From: Maratus speciosus
Lineage: Eukaryota; Arthropoda; Arachnida; Araneae; Salticidae
Length of the DNA stretch: 64,000 nucleotides
Reading direction: 5' to 3'
Assembly: GCA_963932465.1 (NCBI GenBank)
Contig: OZ010794.1
Coordinates: forward strand, 446,540,502 to 446,604,501
Of this stretch, positions 41,310 through 52,148 are shown one piece after another. A program made the position numbers and the translations under genes. Within the stretch, counting starts at the first letter, position 1. Each line of letters starts with the position of its first letter. The notes below the pieces were generated by a model that was given only the letters and a program-made list of their open reading frames with translations, did no database searches and was not told the origin of the DNA.

Positions 41310-44014
41310 TCTATATTATAAAGGACAAACATATCTGTGCGTAACGCATACGTCATTTTGCGAATGGCAACACTTTGAAATTTGAAATAAAATTTTGGTT
41401 TTGTAATTTTCTCTATTGGAAATTTTTATACTTCTAAACATCGCACATTTTAAATTTTTACACCGCCGTATAACGAAAAAAATTCTCTTTTAAATGCAAT
41501 TTGTTTGAAAGCTGTATCTCATTTTAATTTTAAGATATTAATTTTTTTGTAGTTTTTATTACTTTTTTTTGTAATCGTGACAGCTGAAGTACTACATTTC
41601 TGTTGAAACTAAAGAGGGAAAAAATGAAAATAGTAGACTGCTGTATCTTTTAGATGCCATTTTCTCATAAAAACCGAAAAAAATTGAAATTAAAATACGT
41701 GCTATGTCAAAAATATCGTCTGTTATAAAACCCCGTGAGTTTTGGCTTTATTTCGTTGTTATTTATCAATTAAATGATTTTCCCGTGCCGGCTCCATTGC
41801 GAAATATTAATAAACAATTTGCACATAAAAAAAAGTTCAGAATTTCTCTCCCGCTAATTTTCTACAAAGAAATTAAAGCTTCATCAATAAATAAATAAAT
41901 GAATAATATATAAAAAAGCACGAATTTAACATATATGTAGTCGAACAATTTAAATTTTTAGAGACGAATTGGGAAAAATATGTGCTTTTAAATGTAATTT
42001 GTATGAAATAGAGTTGCTAGGCAACTGTTAAAGTAAAAGAGAAAAAATAATCTATGTATTGAAAACACAGATAGCTTTTTCAGACATCTTCCTTGAAATT
42101 TCTACTGTACCAATTTTGCTAATAATTCTTTTTTTAAATGAAAGCTGTTCATTTGTAGATGTCCTCGCACTGGCTATTTTTCTAAATATTTTCACTTTTA
42201 TATTTTTAATTTAATTTGAAAAGATTTTTTGAAATTTCATCAAAATGGTAGCAATCGTATTATTTCCACTGTTGCAGAAAAAAAGAAATATTGGGCTTCA
42301 TTTATCCTTATTGATACCATTTACTCATTACAATTAAAAATAACTTTATTTTAAGTCTGAACAGAAAATGACGTCACTATTTAAAAAACATTTTCGCTCA
42401 TAAACTAATGTTACAATATATTTTCATTCGGCTGATACAGAATTTGAGACACTTGGCGTAATGCTTCAGTAAGTGCCATATTTAAAAGAAAACAATCATT
42501 TTCTTTGATAAAACTATATATTTTTACACGAATACATCTAAAATACATCAGTTTCTGGAATTTGTACTCTGCGGTACTGAAATTAGACCCTCAAGCCAAA
42601 AGAATACATTTTCACATGCAAAGTCTTAGCTGACAAACGGAACTTCACGTTTGAAAATCTATCTAAAGGAAAAATATGTCCGTGCGTACGGCTAGCGTCA
42701 TTTTGAGAATGGCAACGCTTGACGATTAAATGTCGGATTTGCAATTTTTGCTACTGCAATTTTTTTAATTTCTAAACATCGCGCATCTTCAATTTTTACA
42801 CCCGTTATATAGGGAAAAAAATCTACTTTCAAATGCAATTTTCTTGAAAACTTTATCTTAATTGATTTATTTATTATGTCTTTTTAAATAATTTTTAAGA
42901 ATAATGTTTTTTAATCTATATCCACTGAGTACAGGTTCCATTATGGAATAAGCCATTTGCACTTAAAATAATATAAATAATTCAGCATTTGTCCCTGACT
43001 AATTTTTAATAGCAAAATTAAAACTTCATCAATCTATTATATTAAAAAGTGACTGTCCATTTGTATTTCACAGCTGTTCCTCCTAGAATATGGAATGTTG
43101 GGTGATCAAATTAACGCCAGTTATCCGCATGGGTCTGAGGATGTTAACAGTGGTCGTAGAATTTAAAAATTTGTTTAGCTTTCGAGATATAAATTTTTAC
43201 GTTGTTTTGATGACATTTCTGTAATGATGGAAACTAAAATTGCTCCATTTTTGTGGATAAAAGAGAGAAAAGGGAAAATGACAAGGATTATTAGGTATCA
43301 TTGTTTGAAATCCTTTTTAAATTGAAATTAACGTATATTTGAATACATAGTGAAAAAATGATTGTAGTTTTCAAGAAAATTTCACGAAATACGAACTCAC
43401 ACATATTCAAGCTTCAGGAATCCGTTTATTTTAGAAACACAAATTCGACTCTCGACTGGAACATTGAGATAAATTCTGTTGACGTCAAAAGAAAAAAAAA
43501 CATCGTACGTTATTTTCAGTTAATTTAAAGTCGTAAAGTACATTTTCAACCATTGCCTTAAGATGGCTAATAAAACATTTCAGAAGCGAACATTAAAAAT
43601 GCGAAAAAGGGAGAAAAAAAAAAGAAAAAAGTTTTAGCGAGAAAAAAAATAATTCTTTAAATATTTATTTTAGTTCATAAATATAAAATGCTTCTGAATA
43701 AATTCGTCCAAACAAATTCATTTTTGTATAAGTTGACTCAAATGACATCATTTCTACGAACTCCGAAATTCGAAGCAAAATCTTGGAAGAGCGAAAATCT
43801 CTAGGCAAATAAAGTTATGGAATATGTGCATTTTTATTGGGAAAGTTTTGACTTAAATTGTAAATATAACTTATTATTTGAAATATTGTATTTAATAAAA
43901 TTAATATTGCAATGGCTTTCTAAATTTACAATAAAGTTAAGATTTGATTTTTCGCAAAAAGATCGATTGTCTCATGCAATTCAAAAGCAACACAACGGGT
44001 TGCTACGCAACTAG
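41310..44014 (+). mobile_element. 2.7-kb non-autonomous Helitron with both ends and empty-site support
   Basis: 5' end TCTATATTATAAAGGACAAA after host A (41309). 3' end is the hairpin GCAAC-acaacgg-GTTGC, then TACGCAA and CTAG (44011-44014) before host T. Removing it joins 'gatattttccgacta' to 'tatatggtaatag', which matches the uninterrupted paralogue at about 680-705. Within it a second 5'-like segment ('tatgtccgtgcgtacggc', 42672) repeats the text of 41325, so the element contains an internal partial duplication. No Rep/helicase ORF; small ORFs at 41704 and 43817 are not credible. Confidence 0.82.
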
Positions 44015-44284
44015 TATATGGTAATAGCTGAAATTAGGTTTTCGAATGTGTTATGCGTTTTCCAAATTGCTTACTTAGACCACCTTTTTAAACAGTGGTT
44101 TTGTTATAGTATTCGGAAAGCGTTTCATAATCTATGCTTGACGAATGATTTTTAGTTCTTCTTTTAATTTAATGTAAATCTCATTTTTTCTAATTCAGAT
44201 TATTATTTTACAGCTAGTAAGTTGCGGCTGTTTCCTCCCTGTAGGTTTCAAGAGGCTAAAATGTAATCACTTTCAAAAGAAATA
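44015..44284 (+). repeat. Continuation of the repeat split by the Helitron
   Basis: 'gttttgttatagtattcgga' and 'ttcataatctatgcttgacg' match 805-845 and 1140-1200. Confidence 0.6.
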
Positions 44285-47200
44285 GCCCAGTCAAATTAGA
44301 TTTTTTTTCTGGACATAATTATGAGAGTTTTGAAACTTGGTAATATTGTTTGGAAGGCTCTACTAATGAACATATTAAAAGTCCTGATGGATGGGGGGTG
44401 AGCGCGAGGGGGAGGGGGTAAAAGAAGGTACCATTTTTCGGTTTTTCGTTAATATCTCATAATCTATAAGTCCTACGAAAAAATTTCTAGTGTAAAAGTT
44501 AAAGAGAATTAAATTCTCTACAAAAAAGGTTGTATACATTTTTCTCTAGAAGCCATAGTTAACGAGATAATCGCATTGAAAAATGAAGAAATTTTCCGAA
44601 AGTCACACCAGTGCCAGAGCGGGTCAATAGCACTTGCATTGCATCTATTTAACTTAAATTTAAATGACCGTTAATACATTTTGTGGTCAGGTGAATGGAA
44701 GCCTGAACAATAACTTCAACAAATAACATTTTTCTTAACTATAGATTATGTTATATAGATTATATGTTCCGTAATCGGGTTTGAAGTCATTTTAAAAAGC
44801 ATGGATTAACGCCAATTTAATTTCCTTGTGTAACTTTTGTTTGGTATACTTTTTTTTTACATAGATTATAGACATGTTGAGCCTTCAATCCGTCAGGACC
44901 AAAGAGGAATACGACAAATTTGTTCGATAGAGCTATTTCACGATTGGACGCAGCGACAAGTTTTGGACAGGCGTTTGGTTTGACATAACCATTGAGCAAA
45001 AACTAATATCTATGAAATGCTCTGTTAGGATCACACATGGACGAGGAATAAGTGGGGTTTGGGCGCCACAGCTACCTTTCATATTTGTACCGACCTGGAA
45101 GAATTCTGTGGTTTAACTATTTCTTCTGGTGAACAACATAAGGATTTTCGTGAAGCTCGGATGAATAGAGATGTTGCGGATATCTCCAAACTTTCAACTT
45201 GATTTGAAAATCACCCTCCCCCCTTTCCTCAGATAGATATAATTATATCAATATCTTCTGGCGTTATTGGAGATGAAACTATCACCTGCTTCAAAACTTT
45301 GGAAATCGGGAGTAAAAAGATGATTCAAGTGTCTAGCAAATGTTACTTAAGGCTTAACATTTTTGCCTACAACCAGTTGTACACTGAATGAGGTTTAGTA
45401 TTGCCCGCAGGGTCAACAGGATCGGTTGTTGTGATAGGCACTAACATATGAACGAGCGTACATTTCCAACTCCAAATCTCAGGAGACAGTTTATTTCCCT
45501 GCCACAGCTGTATCTGTAAGCATATATTTTTACCTGAAGAGCTTAAGCCTATGAGAAGAACAAGCATATCCACATCCTGTCCAACAACAGTAACGTTGTC
45601 ACTTTCACTCAATGCATCTATAGCAATCTGAACAGTCAGAGTGGCGGCATTATTAGGACTTTGCTGTCATGAGACTCCTTTGTCATTTAAATCAGAGGAT
45701 AGAATGGGAATTAACATTGTCTTATTGTTCTTATTTCAGAGAAACTGATTTTGGGGAACTCTGATGACAGTATGTTCTTCAAAATATATGTCAACTGAAG
45801 TTTTCACTGAGCACCTTCTATTTTGTTCAGCTACTTTATTACTGTTTACAGTGTCAGTATATCCATCGAAAACAATTCTGAGTCCCTTTCCACAATAGTG
45901 TTTCTTAACGTACTTTATTTAGGTCTTACAAATTCCTGTATCGTTGATCCCTTCTTCCACACCACCTCATATAACAGGAAGTCATCATCCACAACTATTG
46001 TTTGTTGTTGGTATAGTATCTCACCTGATTGCTCAAATATTTGACACAAAGCACTTTTCTTTGTCTTGCACATTCCTCAATCATTGAAAAGAGAGCGAGG
46101 ATAAGGAGTCGATTCATATTGTAGATAATTTGCTAAATCATCATTACAACGTTTGCTCAAGGAAATCCGTTGGAATATAACTAGAGGATCCACAGTTTTA
46201 GTAGTATCATGAAATTTTATTGAATTGTGCATACGGTTGAGTGATTGTGCTATACCTTTCCGAGTTAGTTTCTCATCTGAGTAACATTTGCTAGACACCT
46301 GAATAATCTTTTTACTCCCGATTTCCAAAGTTTTGAAGCAGGTGATAGTTTCATCTCCAATAACCCCAGAAGATATTGATATAATTACACCTATCTGAGG
46401 AAAGGGCGGGGGATTTTCAAACCAAGTTGAATGTTTGGAAATATCCGCAACATCTCTATTCATCCGAGCTTCACGAAAATCCTTAGGTTGTTCACCAGAA
46501 GAAATAGTTAAACCACAGAATTCTTCCATGGCGGTACAAATATGAAGAGCTTATTCCTCGTCCATGTGTGAGCCCTACAGAGCATTTCATAGATAGCATT
46601 AGTTTTTGTTCAATGGTTATGTCAAACCAAACTCCTGTCCAAAACATGTCGCTGCGTCGAATCGTGAAATAGCTCTATCGAACAAACTTTTCGTATTCCT
46701 CTTTGGTCCTGACGGATTTAAGGGTCAACATGTCTATAATCTATGTAAAAAAAAGTGTACCAAATAAAAGTTACAGAAGGAAATTAAATTGGCGTTAATC
46801 CATGCTTTTTAAAATGACTTCAAACCCGATTACGGAACATATAATCTATATAACATAATCTATAGTTAAGAAAAATGTCACTTGTTGAAGTTATTGTTCA
46901 GTCTTCCATTCACCTGACCACAAAATGTATTAACGGTCATTTAAATTTAAGTTAAATAGATGCAATGCAAGTGTTATTGACCCGCTCTCTGGCACTGGTG
47001 TGACTTTCGGAAAATTTCTTCATTTTTGAATGCGATTATCTCATTAACTATGGATTCTAGAGAAAAATGTATATAACCTATTTTGTAGCGAATTTAATTC
47101 TCTTTAACTTTTGTACTAGAAATTTTTCCGTAGGACTTATAGATTATGAGCTATTAAAAAAACCCCGAAAAATGGTACCTTCTTTTATCCCCTCCCCCTC

Positions 47201-47330
47201 GCGCTCACCCCCCATCCATCAGGACTTTTAATATGTTCATTAGTTGACCCTACCAAACAATATTACCAAGTTTCGAAACTCTCATAATTATGTCCCAAAA
47301 TGACCCAAAATCTGCCTAATTTGACTGGAC
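44285..47330. mobile_element. 3.05-kb element made of two ~1.05-kb inverted arms around a 0.93-kb loop
   Basis: Left arm 44285-45347, right arm 46281-47330, inverted copies over their whole length with scattered substitutions and small indels. Termini GCCCAGTCAAATTAG and the inverse of CTAATTTGACTGGAC, with TA outside (44283-44284, 47331-47332). The right arm and loop carry a broken gene on the minus strand (46529-45367), and the left arm repeats the 5' half of that gene head to head. The superfamily is uncertain; TA duplication and length suggest a DNA transposon. Confidence 0.75.
45367..46529 (-). pseudogene. Broken transposon-associated protein with a PIN/nuclease-like VVGQDVDMLVLL motif
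   Basis: The first part (46529-46077, 150 codons) opens MEEFCGLTISSGEQPKDFRE and includes PPPFPQIGVIISISSGVIGD and a final YESTPYPRSLFND; this combination recalls a conserved hypothetical family that travels with arthropod and cnidarian transposons (memory, not searched). After the stop the same family text continues with stops through 46076-45613, and 45612-45367 contains DNVTVVGQDVDMLVLLIGLS, with acidic residues spaced as in PIN/FEN-like nucleases. At least three breaks. Function unknown. The left arm of the surrounding element carries an inverted, stop-containing copy of the first part at about 45090-45347. Confidence 0.5.
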
Positions 47331-47332
47331 TA

Positions 47333-47739
47333 TAAACGTAAATTTTCATTTATACAATTGACAGGTTTTACTGCAATTGCGTCAAATGATTCAATTTTAA
47401 CTAAACCGTTTAGGACTTTATACCTTAAGTCTTTTTTCAAATCCAAGGGGGCAACTTTATGACATTATTTTTAATTCATTTTTGTTCAGAAACGCATGAA
47501 ATTGGCAGGAATGTAAAAGATTTTTCAGAAAATACCATCAAAGTAGGCATTTTGAACCGACTTTCCGGACAAGCGGAGAAAAAGCAGCCAAAGGAGGAGA
47601 AAAACAGGTTGTCATGTGACCCAAATTCGCTTGTTATAACTCGATAAATAATTTATTTATCTAAAAAAACGAAAGCTCATTTCGATTTCAAATCGCTTCA
47701 ATAGTCAGCCCTGCCAATTTTGTGTCTTTACGTTTAACA
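47333..47739. other. Spacer with one short ORF, nothing recognised
   Basis: The 62-codon ORF at 47459-47647 is Lys/Glu-rich and shows no splice context or family resemblance. Confidence 0.3.
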
Positions 47740-48331
47740 AGTAATATATAAAAAAAAATTTAAGTCAATTCCTACTTAGGTCATCAAAGAAAAATTTAAT
47801 ATAATCCCTAAGCTAATATTAGTTTTTGTTTCATTAAAATATCTGAATTTGTTGATTTTCTATAAGCAAGTAAACCCTATTGGTTTACAATGGAAGTCTG
47901 TGGGGATTTGGTGAAATATTAGAGATATCGCCAAGTTGGCGTCACTTTTGGCGACTCATTTTAGTCGCCAAATTTGGCGACATATCACCAAGTTGGCGAT
48001 AAACTTGGCGGTATTTGGCGACAGAACAGGGTCCCTCCTATGGTAACGCCCCCCCGTTATAAGTATGGAGATGCATTAAATGCTGTTCGATAACCAATGG
48101 CCGCCATCTTATCTCCCATATAAAACTAGAATTAATTAATTTAATTTAATTAATGAATTAATATTTGAAAAAACTGTATTAACATCAAGTGTCATCCACT
48201 ACAAGTTTAAAAAAATTTATTTGAACTTGATTGGATGAGTAATAAGTATTTTATTAACGATTGAAAATTTGAACAAGATATATATAGGGAGAGTGTGAAC
48301 TAATAGCAGGAATTGAAAAAAAAATGACGTA
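47740..48331 (+). repeat. Copy C of the GGCGA-rich ~600-bp repeat, upstream of the UBE2K-like gene
   Basis: Plus-strand counterpart of copy B: AT-rich start, hairpin words GTTGGCGA and TTTGGCGAC (47930-48015), 'aaccaatggccgccatctta', TATATATA at 48279-48286 and terminal TGACGTA at 48325-48331. It ends about 350 nt before the ATG at 48683. It is longer at this end than copy A (8935-9217). Confidence 0.8.
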
Positions 48332-48682
48332 GGAAATGTGTCAGAAAATTTCGGGCTTGTTGAGCAGTGCACGTGAGAATCGCCTTAAATAAATATCTTC
48401 TTGTTTTCAGTTTTGGCATTTTTACTAACTTCCTTGAATTTTTAATATTTTTTCCTTCTCGTTTTTGTAATTTTAAGCATGAAAAGCACATTTCGTGATT
48501 GTAACGGTAACATTCTCTGATTGTTATTATAACTATTCAATAGAACATATAGCAATAGCAATAGCTATTTTTTAAAGTTCATTATCAAAGCCGGCTTTTG
48601 ATTTCAATCTTCCATTTAATCTATTCCATACTTCCATAGTGTGCTGAAAATAGCGAAAATTTGATGCTGTATTTTGTAAATA
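48332..48682 (+). promoter_or_regulatory. Immediate upstream region of the UBE2K-like gene
   Basis: Unique-looking sequence between the repeat end and the ATG; no clear TATA box of its own. The ATG context is AATA-ATG-A with A at -3. Confidence 0.25.
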
Positions 48683-49294
48683 ATGACGGAAAAGGATTTA
48701 AAGAGAGCTGCTCAACGCATCAAAAGAGAGTTAATGGAAATTGTAAAGAACGAAGAACTTTCAAATAATGGCATTTCAGTCGAAACAATTAATGATAATT
48801 TTTTGGAATTACAAGTACAAATGCTGGGACCAGCAGACACACCCTATGAAGGAGGAACTTACATTTTAGACGTGAAAGTCCCAAGTGCCTACCCGTTCAA
48901 GCCCCCTGAAGTCCGATTCTCTTCTAAAATATGGCACCCGAACATAAGTTCCGTTACTGGCGCTACCTGTTTAAATATTTTGACGGACGATTGGATCCCA
49001 TGTGTCAGATTGAGAACAGCTCTGCTTTCTTTGCAAGCATTGTTATCTGCAGCTGAACCCGATGATCCACAAGATTCAGTTGTGGCCAGGCAGTACACAG
49101 AAAATCGAGAACTGTTTAATCTAACAGCTAAACACTGGGCCAAAGTGTATGCTGGAGCTCCAGGATCTAACTCGGAGTTTGAAGACAAGATCAGAAGTCT
49201 TGGGAAGATGGGAATAGATGAAGAGGGAGCCCTCATAGCATTATCTTCAAATTTTTGGGATGTAGAGAAGGCTGTGGATTTTATATTCCGTTAG
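48683..49294 (+). CDS. UBE2K/E2-25K-like ubiquitin-conjugating enzyme (UBC plus UBA, 203 aa)
   Basis: UBC domain (about 6-155) with PYEGGTYILDVKVPSAYPFK, the HPN motif at 85-87, catalytic Cys96 in GATCLNIL followed by TDDW, and LLSLQALLSAAEPDDPQDSV, the long signature of the UBE2K class. A C-terminal UBA domain follows (about 165-203: IRSLGKMGIDEEGALIALSS). UBE2K enzymes take ubiquitin from E1 on the Cys and build Lys48 chains, and the UBA binds ubiquitin. Length matches the usual 200 residues. The gene is intact but has no intron, and the region after the active site (WIPCVRL) differs from the usual W-A-A-A-M-T-L, as do the N-terminal ten residues. It may be a retrocopy that stayed functional or a lineage-specific paralogue; no poly(A) remnant or flanking duplication was seen. 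The gene symbol is withheld because it may not be the orthologue. Confidence 0.9.
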   Translation: MTEKDLKRAAQRIKRELMEIVKNEELSNNGISVETINDNFLELQVQMLGPADTPYEGGTYILDVKVPSAYPFKPPEVRFSSKIWHPNISSVTGATCLNILTDDWIPCVRLRTALLSLQALLSAAEPDDPQDSVVARQYTENRELFNLTAKHWAKVYAGAPGSNSEFEDKIRSLGKMGIDEEGALIALSSNFWDVEKAVDFIFR

Positions 49295-49377
49295 AACAAT
49301 GTTCTTCCGCCATGTCTTTCAACAATTTAAATTTAATTTACACTTGTAAGAATCAATTGTGAGAATTAATTAATTGT

Positions 49378-49383
49378 AATAAA
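49378..49383 (+). terminator. Candidate polyadenylation signal of the UBE2K-like gene
   Basis: AATAAA 84 nt after the stop codon, in a unique 3' UTR-like sequence. Confidence 0.5.
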
Positions 49384-49453
49384 TCCATGCTGAATGTTAA
49401 TATAATAATTTTTTAATGAGTATATCATAATAGATCAAGATAATAATATTTTA

Positions 49454-49718
49454 TACTACTTGATTATCCCGTCGACCAATTTCGCCAAATTATACAAATT
49501 GACATAATTTTTATGATAAATAATGAAAGAACAAATAAATTAGCAAAACATTAATAAAAATACAAATAAAACGTCGTATTAAATCATTTGATTACGTAAC
49601 AAACACGTGTAACATGTTTAATGTCAAGTGAATGGGACATTTACGATCAGCCATTATTGGCATTTAATCTTATAGTTTGGCGGTAGTTTTTTGGTCGACG
49701 AGATAATCAAGTAGTACC
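49454..49718. mobile_element. GGTACTACTTAG MITE
   Basis: TACTACTTGATTATCCCGTC at the left, GACGAGATAATCAAGTAGTACC-type right end. It carries compensating changes (TTGATTATC / GATAATCAA), so both ends changed in concert, as expected of a subfamily. Confidence 0.75.
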
Positions 49719-49777
49719 TAATTTTTAAGTTTTTGATAAACAAAGCGACTATCGTCTTCACAAATATAACGTTATTC

Positions 49778-50072
49778 GGCACTACTTAGTTATCCCGTCG
49801 ACCAATTTCGCCAAATTATATAAATTGCCAAACCACTCGCCAAATTATACAAATTGACATAATTTTTATTTTAAATAACGAAAGAACAAATAAGTTAGTA
49901 TAACATTAATAAAAATACAAATAAAACGTCGAAATAAAAAGCACTTGATGACGTAAACACGTGTAATTTGCTTAAAGTCAAGTGAATGCGACATTTACGA
50001 TCAACCATTTTTGGCATTTAATCTTATAGTTTGGCGATAGATTTTTGGTCGACGGGATAACTAAGTAGTACC
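49778..50072. mobile_element. GGTACTACTTAG MITE, the longest complete copy
   Basis: GGCACTACTTAGTTATCCCG and the inverse GGATAACTAAGTAGTACC; includes the extra 'aaattgccaaaccactcgcc' segment missing from shorter copies. Oriented as its neighbour at 49454 and only 60 bp away. Confidence 0.8.
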
Positions 50073-50113
50073 CGTTATTCCTACCGAAACTCGTTATTAT
50101 TTTTATTTACTTA

Positions 50114-50925
50114 CTAGGGGGGTTCTGCCCCCTGCAAGCTACGCTCGCGAACCCCCGTTCAGACACTGTAGAATCTAAAAGCACGCTAATCTGATCGGTT
50201 TTAAAAAGATTAGAGAAGATTGAATTATACTGAAAAAACCTGTAGCGATCTCCCTGTAAACGGGTTTCCATTCACTTCCCTTTGATTGCAAAAATTTAAG
50301 GTAGAATCAGTTGCTGTTAAGACATCCAATGGCTGTTTTCGTGTTTGGTTAAAGAAGATCAGTTAAACATTTGAAAAGAAGCTAAAATAAAATGAATTAA
50401 GTGAACAGAGTCTTCGTCTCTCGATATTTTTTAACAGCGTTATAAAAGATTGACAGAATACGATTACTAAAATTTGCTGCTTTAACCCCTTCAAGGGCGG
50501 TGGTTCATTTTTGGACCACTTAATTTTAATTCTTAAATGCCACATTAGCATCAGAATATTGGGATGAAAATTTCCTTTTTATTAAGTAAGTGAACAAAAA
50601 CATTTTTGTATTTCGAAATTTGTTTGTAAATTCTGGTGCCATTCACTGATTTCAAGATTTTACGAATAGAAGTGCCTTGTCCGTGAAAGGGTTAAACGCA
50701 TATTAATGTATTTATTATTTTAAAGTTTCCTTTCCCTTTTAATATTCACGTGTAAATACAATTTTCAGGACATAATTTTCAATATTTTCCTGCCTTTAAC
50801 ACGTACTCATTTAATAGTAATTTTAAAGTTTTTTTTTTTTCTGTTTTTAATAGTCACGTGAAAATAAAATTTTAATCGTTAGGAAATATTATTCTTTGCG
50901 CTGTTTTTAAAATTGAAAACAATCT
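50114..50925 (-). mobile_element. Helitron 3' portion, same family as 58979-60431
   Basis: On the minus strand the 3' end is a G/C hairpin (GGGGGCAGAACCCCC) then CTAG at 50114-50117 before a host T. 'aaaacagcca', 'gcgctgtt/aacagcgtt' and 'gattagcgtgc' on the minus strand match 60100-60400. The 5' end is not present; the copy stops near 50925 where another Helitron 5' end begins. Confidence 0.65.
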
Positions 50926-51064
50926 CTATAATAATATCCTAAGTCATGTGACTATCATCAATAGCTCCAGGCGGATCCCTTCGCTTTTTATATTCCAGGC
51001 GGCCATTTTGGTACTTTAATGTTAGCCAGCCACAGGTGTGATAAGTCGCCGAATATTATCCTAT
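50926..51064 (+). mobile_element. Helitron 5' terminus, 3399 family
   Basis: TCTATAATAATATCCTAAGT, then 'catgtgactatcatcaatag' and 'gttagccagccacaggtg', as at 3399-3533. A MITE is inserted at 51075. Confidence 0.6.
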
Positions 51065-51074
51065 CCCCATTATT

Positions 51075-51280
51075 CTACAGATGTCATATTCGGCCCATAT
51101 TGGCGCGATTTTTTTCGGTCGCCAATATCATATAGGCAACAGGTACTTAACTTGCGCCAAAGTGTCGTTATTTTGCTTGATGTGGTAACCCGGATTATGT
51201 TGTTTATGCTGTTGATGTTTTCGTCAAATTGGCAACCGAAAAAAATCGCGCCAATATGGGGCGAATATGACATCTGTACC
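51075..51280. mobile_element. ~206-bp ACAGATGTCATAT MITE with 8-9 bp duplication
   Basis: CTACAGATGTCATATTCGGC and the inverse CGAATATGACATCTGTACC; CCCATTATT on both sides. Nearly identical to 17730-17936. ORFs of 80-88 codons on both strands here are artefacts of this MITE. Confidence 0.88.
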
Positions 51281-51511
51281 CCCATTATTTCGTTTATATT
51301 ATAATAGTCCAAGTCATGTAATTGCCATAAACAACGGGCTGATTCCTTTTCATAAGAAAGGTTTCCATTTTGATTAAAGAATCAAAATTATTTTTTCAAA
51401 TAAAACTACATAAAAGTTCCCATGATCACAAAGAATTCCTGGTACTTTTATGTTAGCCGGGTGAAAATCTCGCCAATAGCTTTTTTTCTAACTCGTCAGT
51501 TAGCATTTTTT
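51281..51511. repeat. Helitron-related fragments
   Basis: 'tccaagtcatgtaattgcca' at 51307 is a diverged 3399-type 5' region. Confidence 0.4.
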
Positions 51512-51765
51512 TACTTGGTTATCCCGTCGACCAAAAATCTGTCCACAAACTATAAGATTAAATGCCAATAATGGTTGATCGTAAATGTCACATTCACTTG
51601 ACTTTAAAGAAGTTACACATGTTCACGCCATCAAGTGATTTTTATTTCGACGTTTTATTTGTATTTTTATTAATGTTATACTAATTTATTTGTTCTTTTG
51701 TTATTTAAAAAAAAAAATATGTCAATTTGTATAATTTGGCGAAATTGGTTGACGGGAGAAGTAAT
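51512..51765 (-). mobile_element. GGTACTACTTAG-family MITE, inverted
   Basis: TACTTGGTTATCCCGTCGACC at the left; the right end GGTTGACGGGAGAAGTAA is mutated. The internal tract is inverted relative to 16624. Confidence 0.7.
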
Positions 51766-51812
51766 AACATTAAAACGTTGCTTTGAAGTGGAAATTAAAT
51801 CTCATGATTTGT

Positions 51813-52148
51813 TGCATTGTCACATACGCACCGGGTTTGGCGTGATTTTTTTTTTTTTTTTTTTTTTTACGACAATTTGGCGAAAACCTCGTTTTCAAAT
51901 ACCTGTTACATGTGTATTTTTAAATTATTTTCTGTTATTTTTAAAATGAAATAACAATAAATAAAAAAAAAATTAATTAATAATTATAGAACAAAACAAT
52001 TTATAATATTTTTTGTAAATAAAAAGAAAATAAATTCAAATAAACATTTATTAATAAATAAGCAACAATAGCTGTGTTACCATGTCAGGCAAAATAACGC
52101 AATTTTGGCGCCAGTTAGGTACCCCTTTGCGTATATGACATCTGTGTC
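51813..52148. mobile_element. Long-variant ACAGATGTCATAT MITE
   Basis: Left 'gtcacatacgcaccgggtt', right end GCGTATATGACATCTGTGTC; the interior carries a 22-T run (51848-51869) and the AT-rich middle of the long form. Target duplication not evident. Confidence 0.65.
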
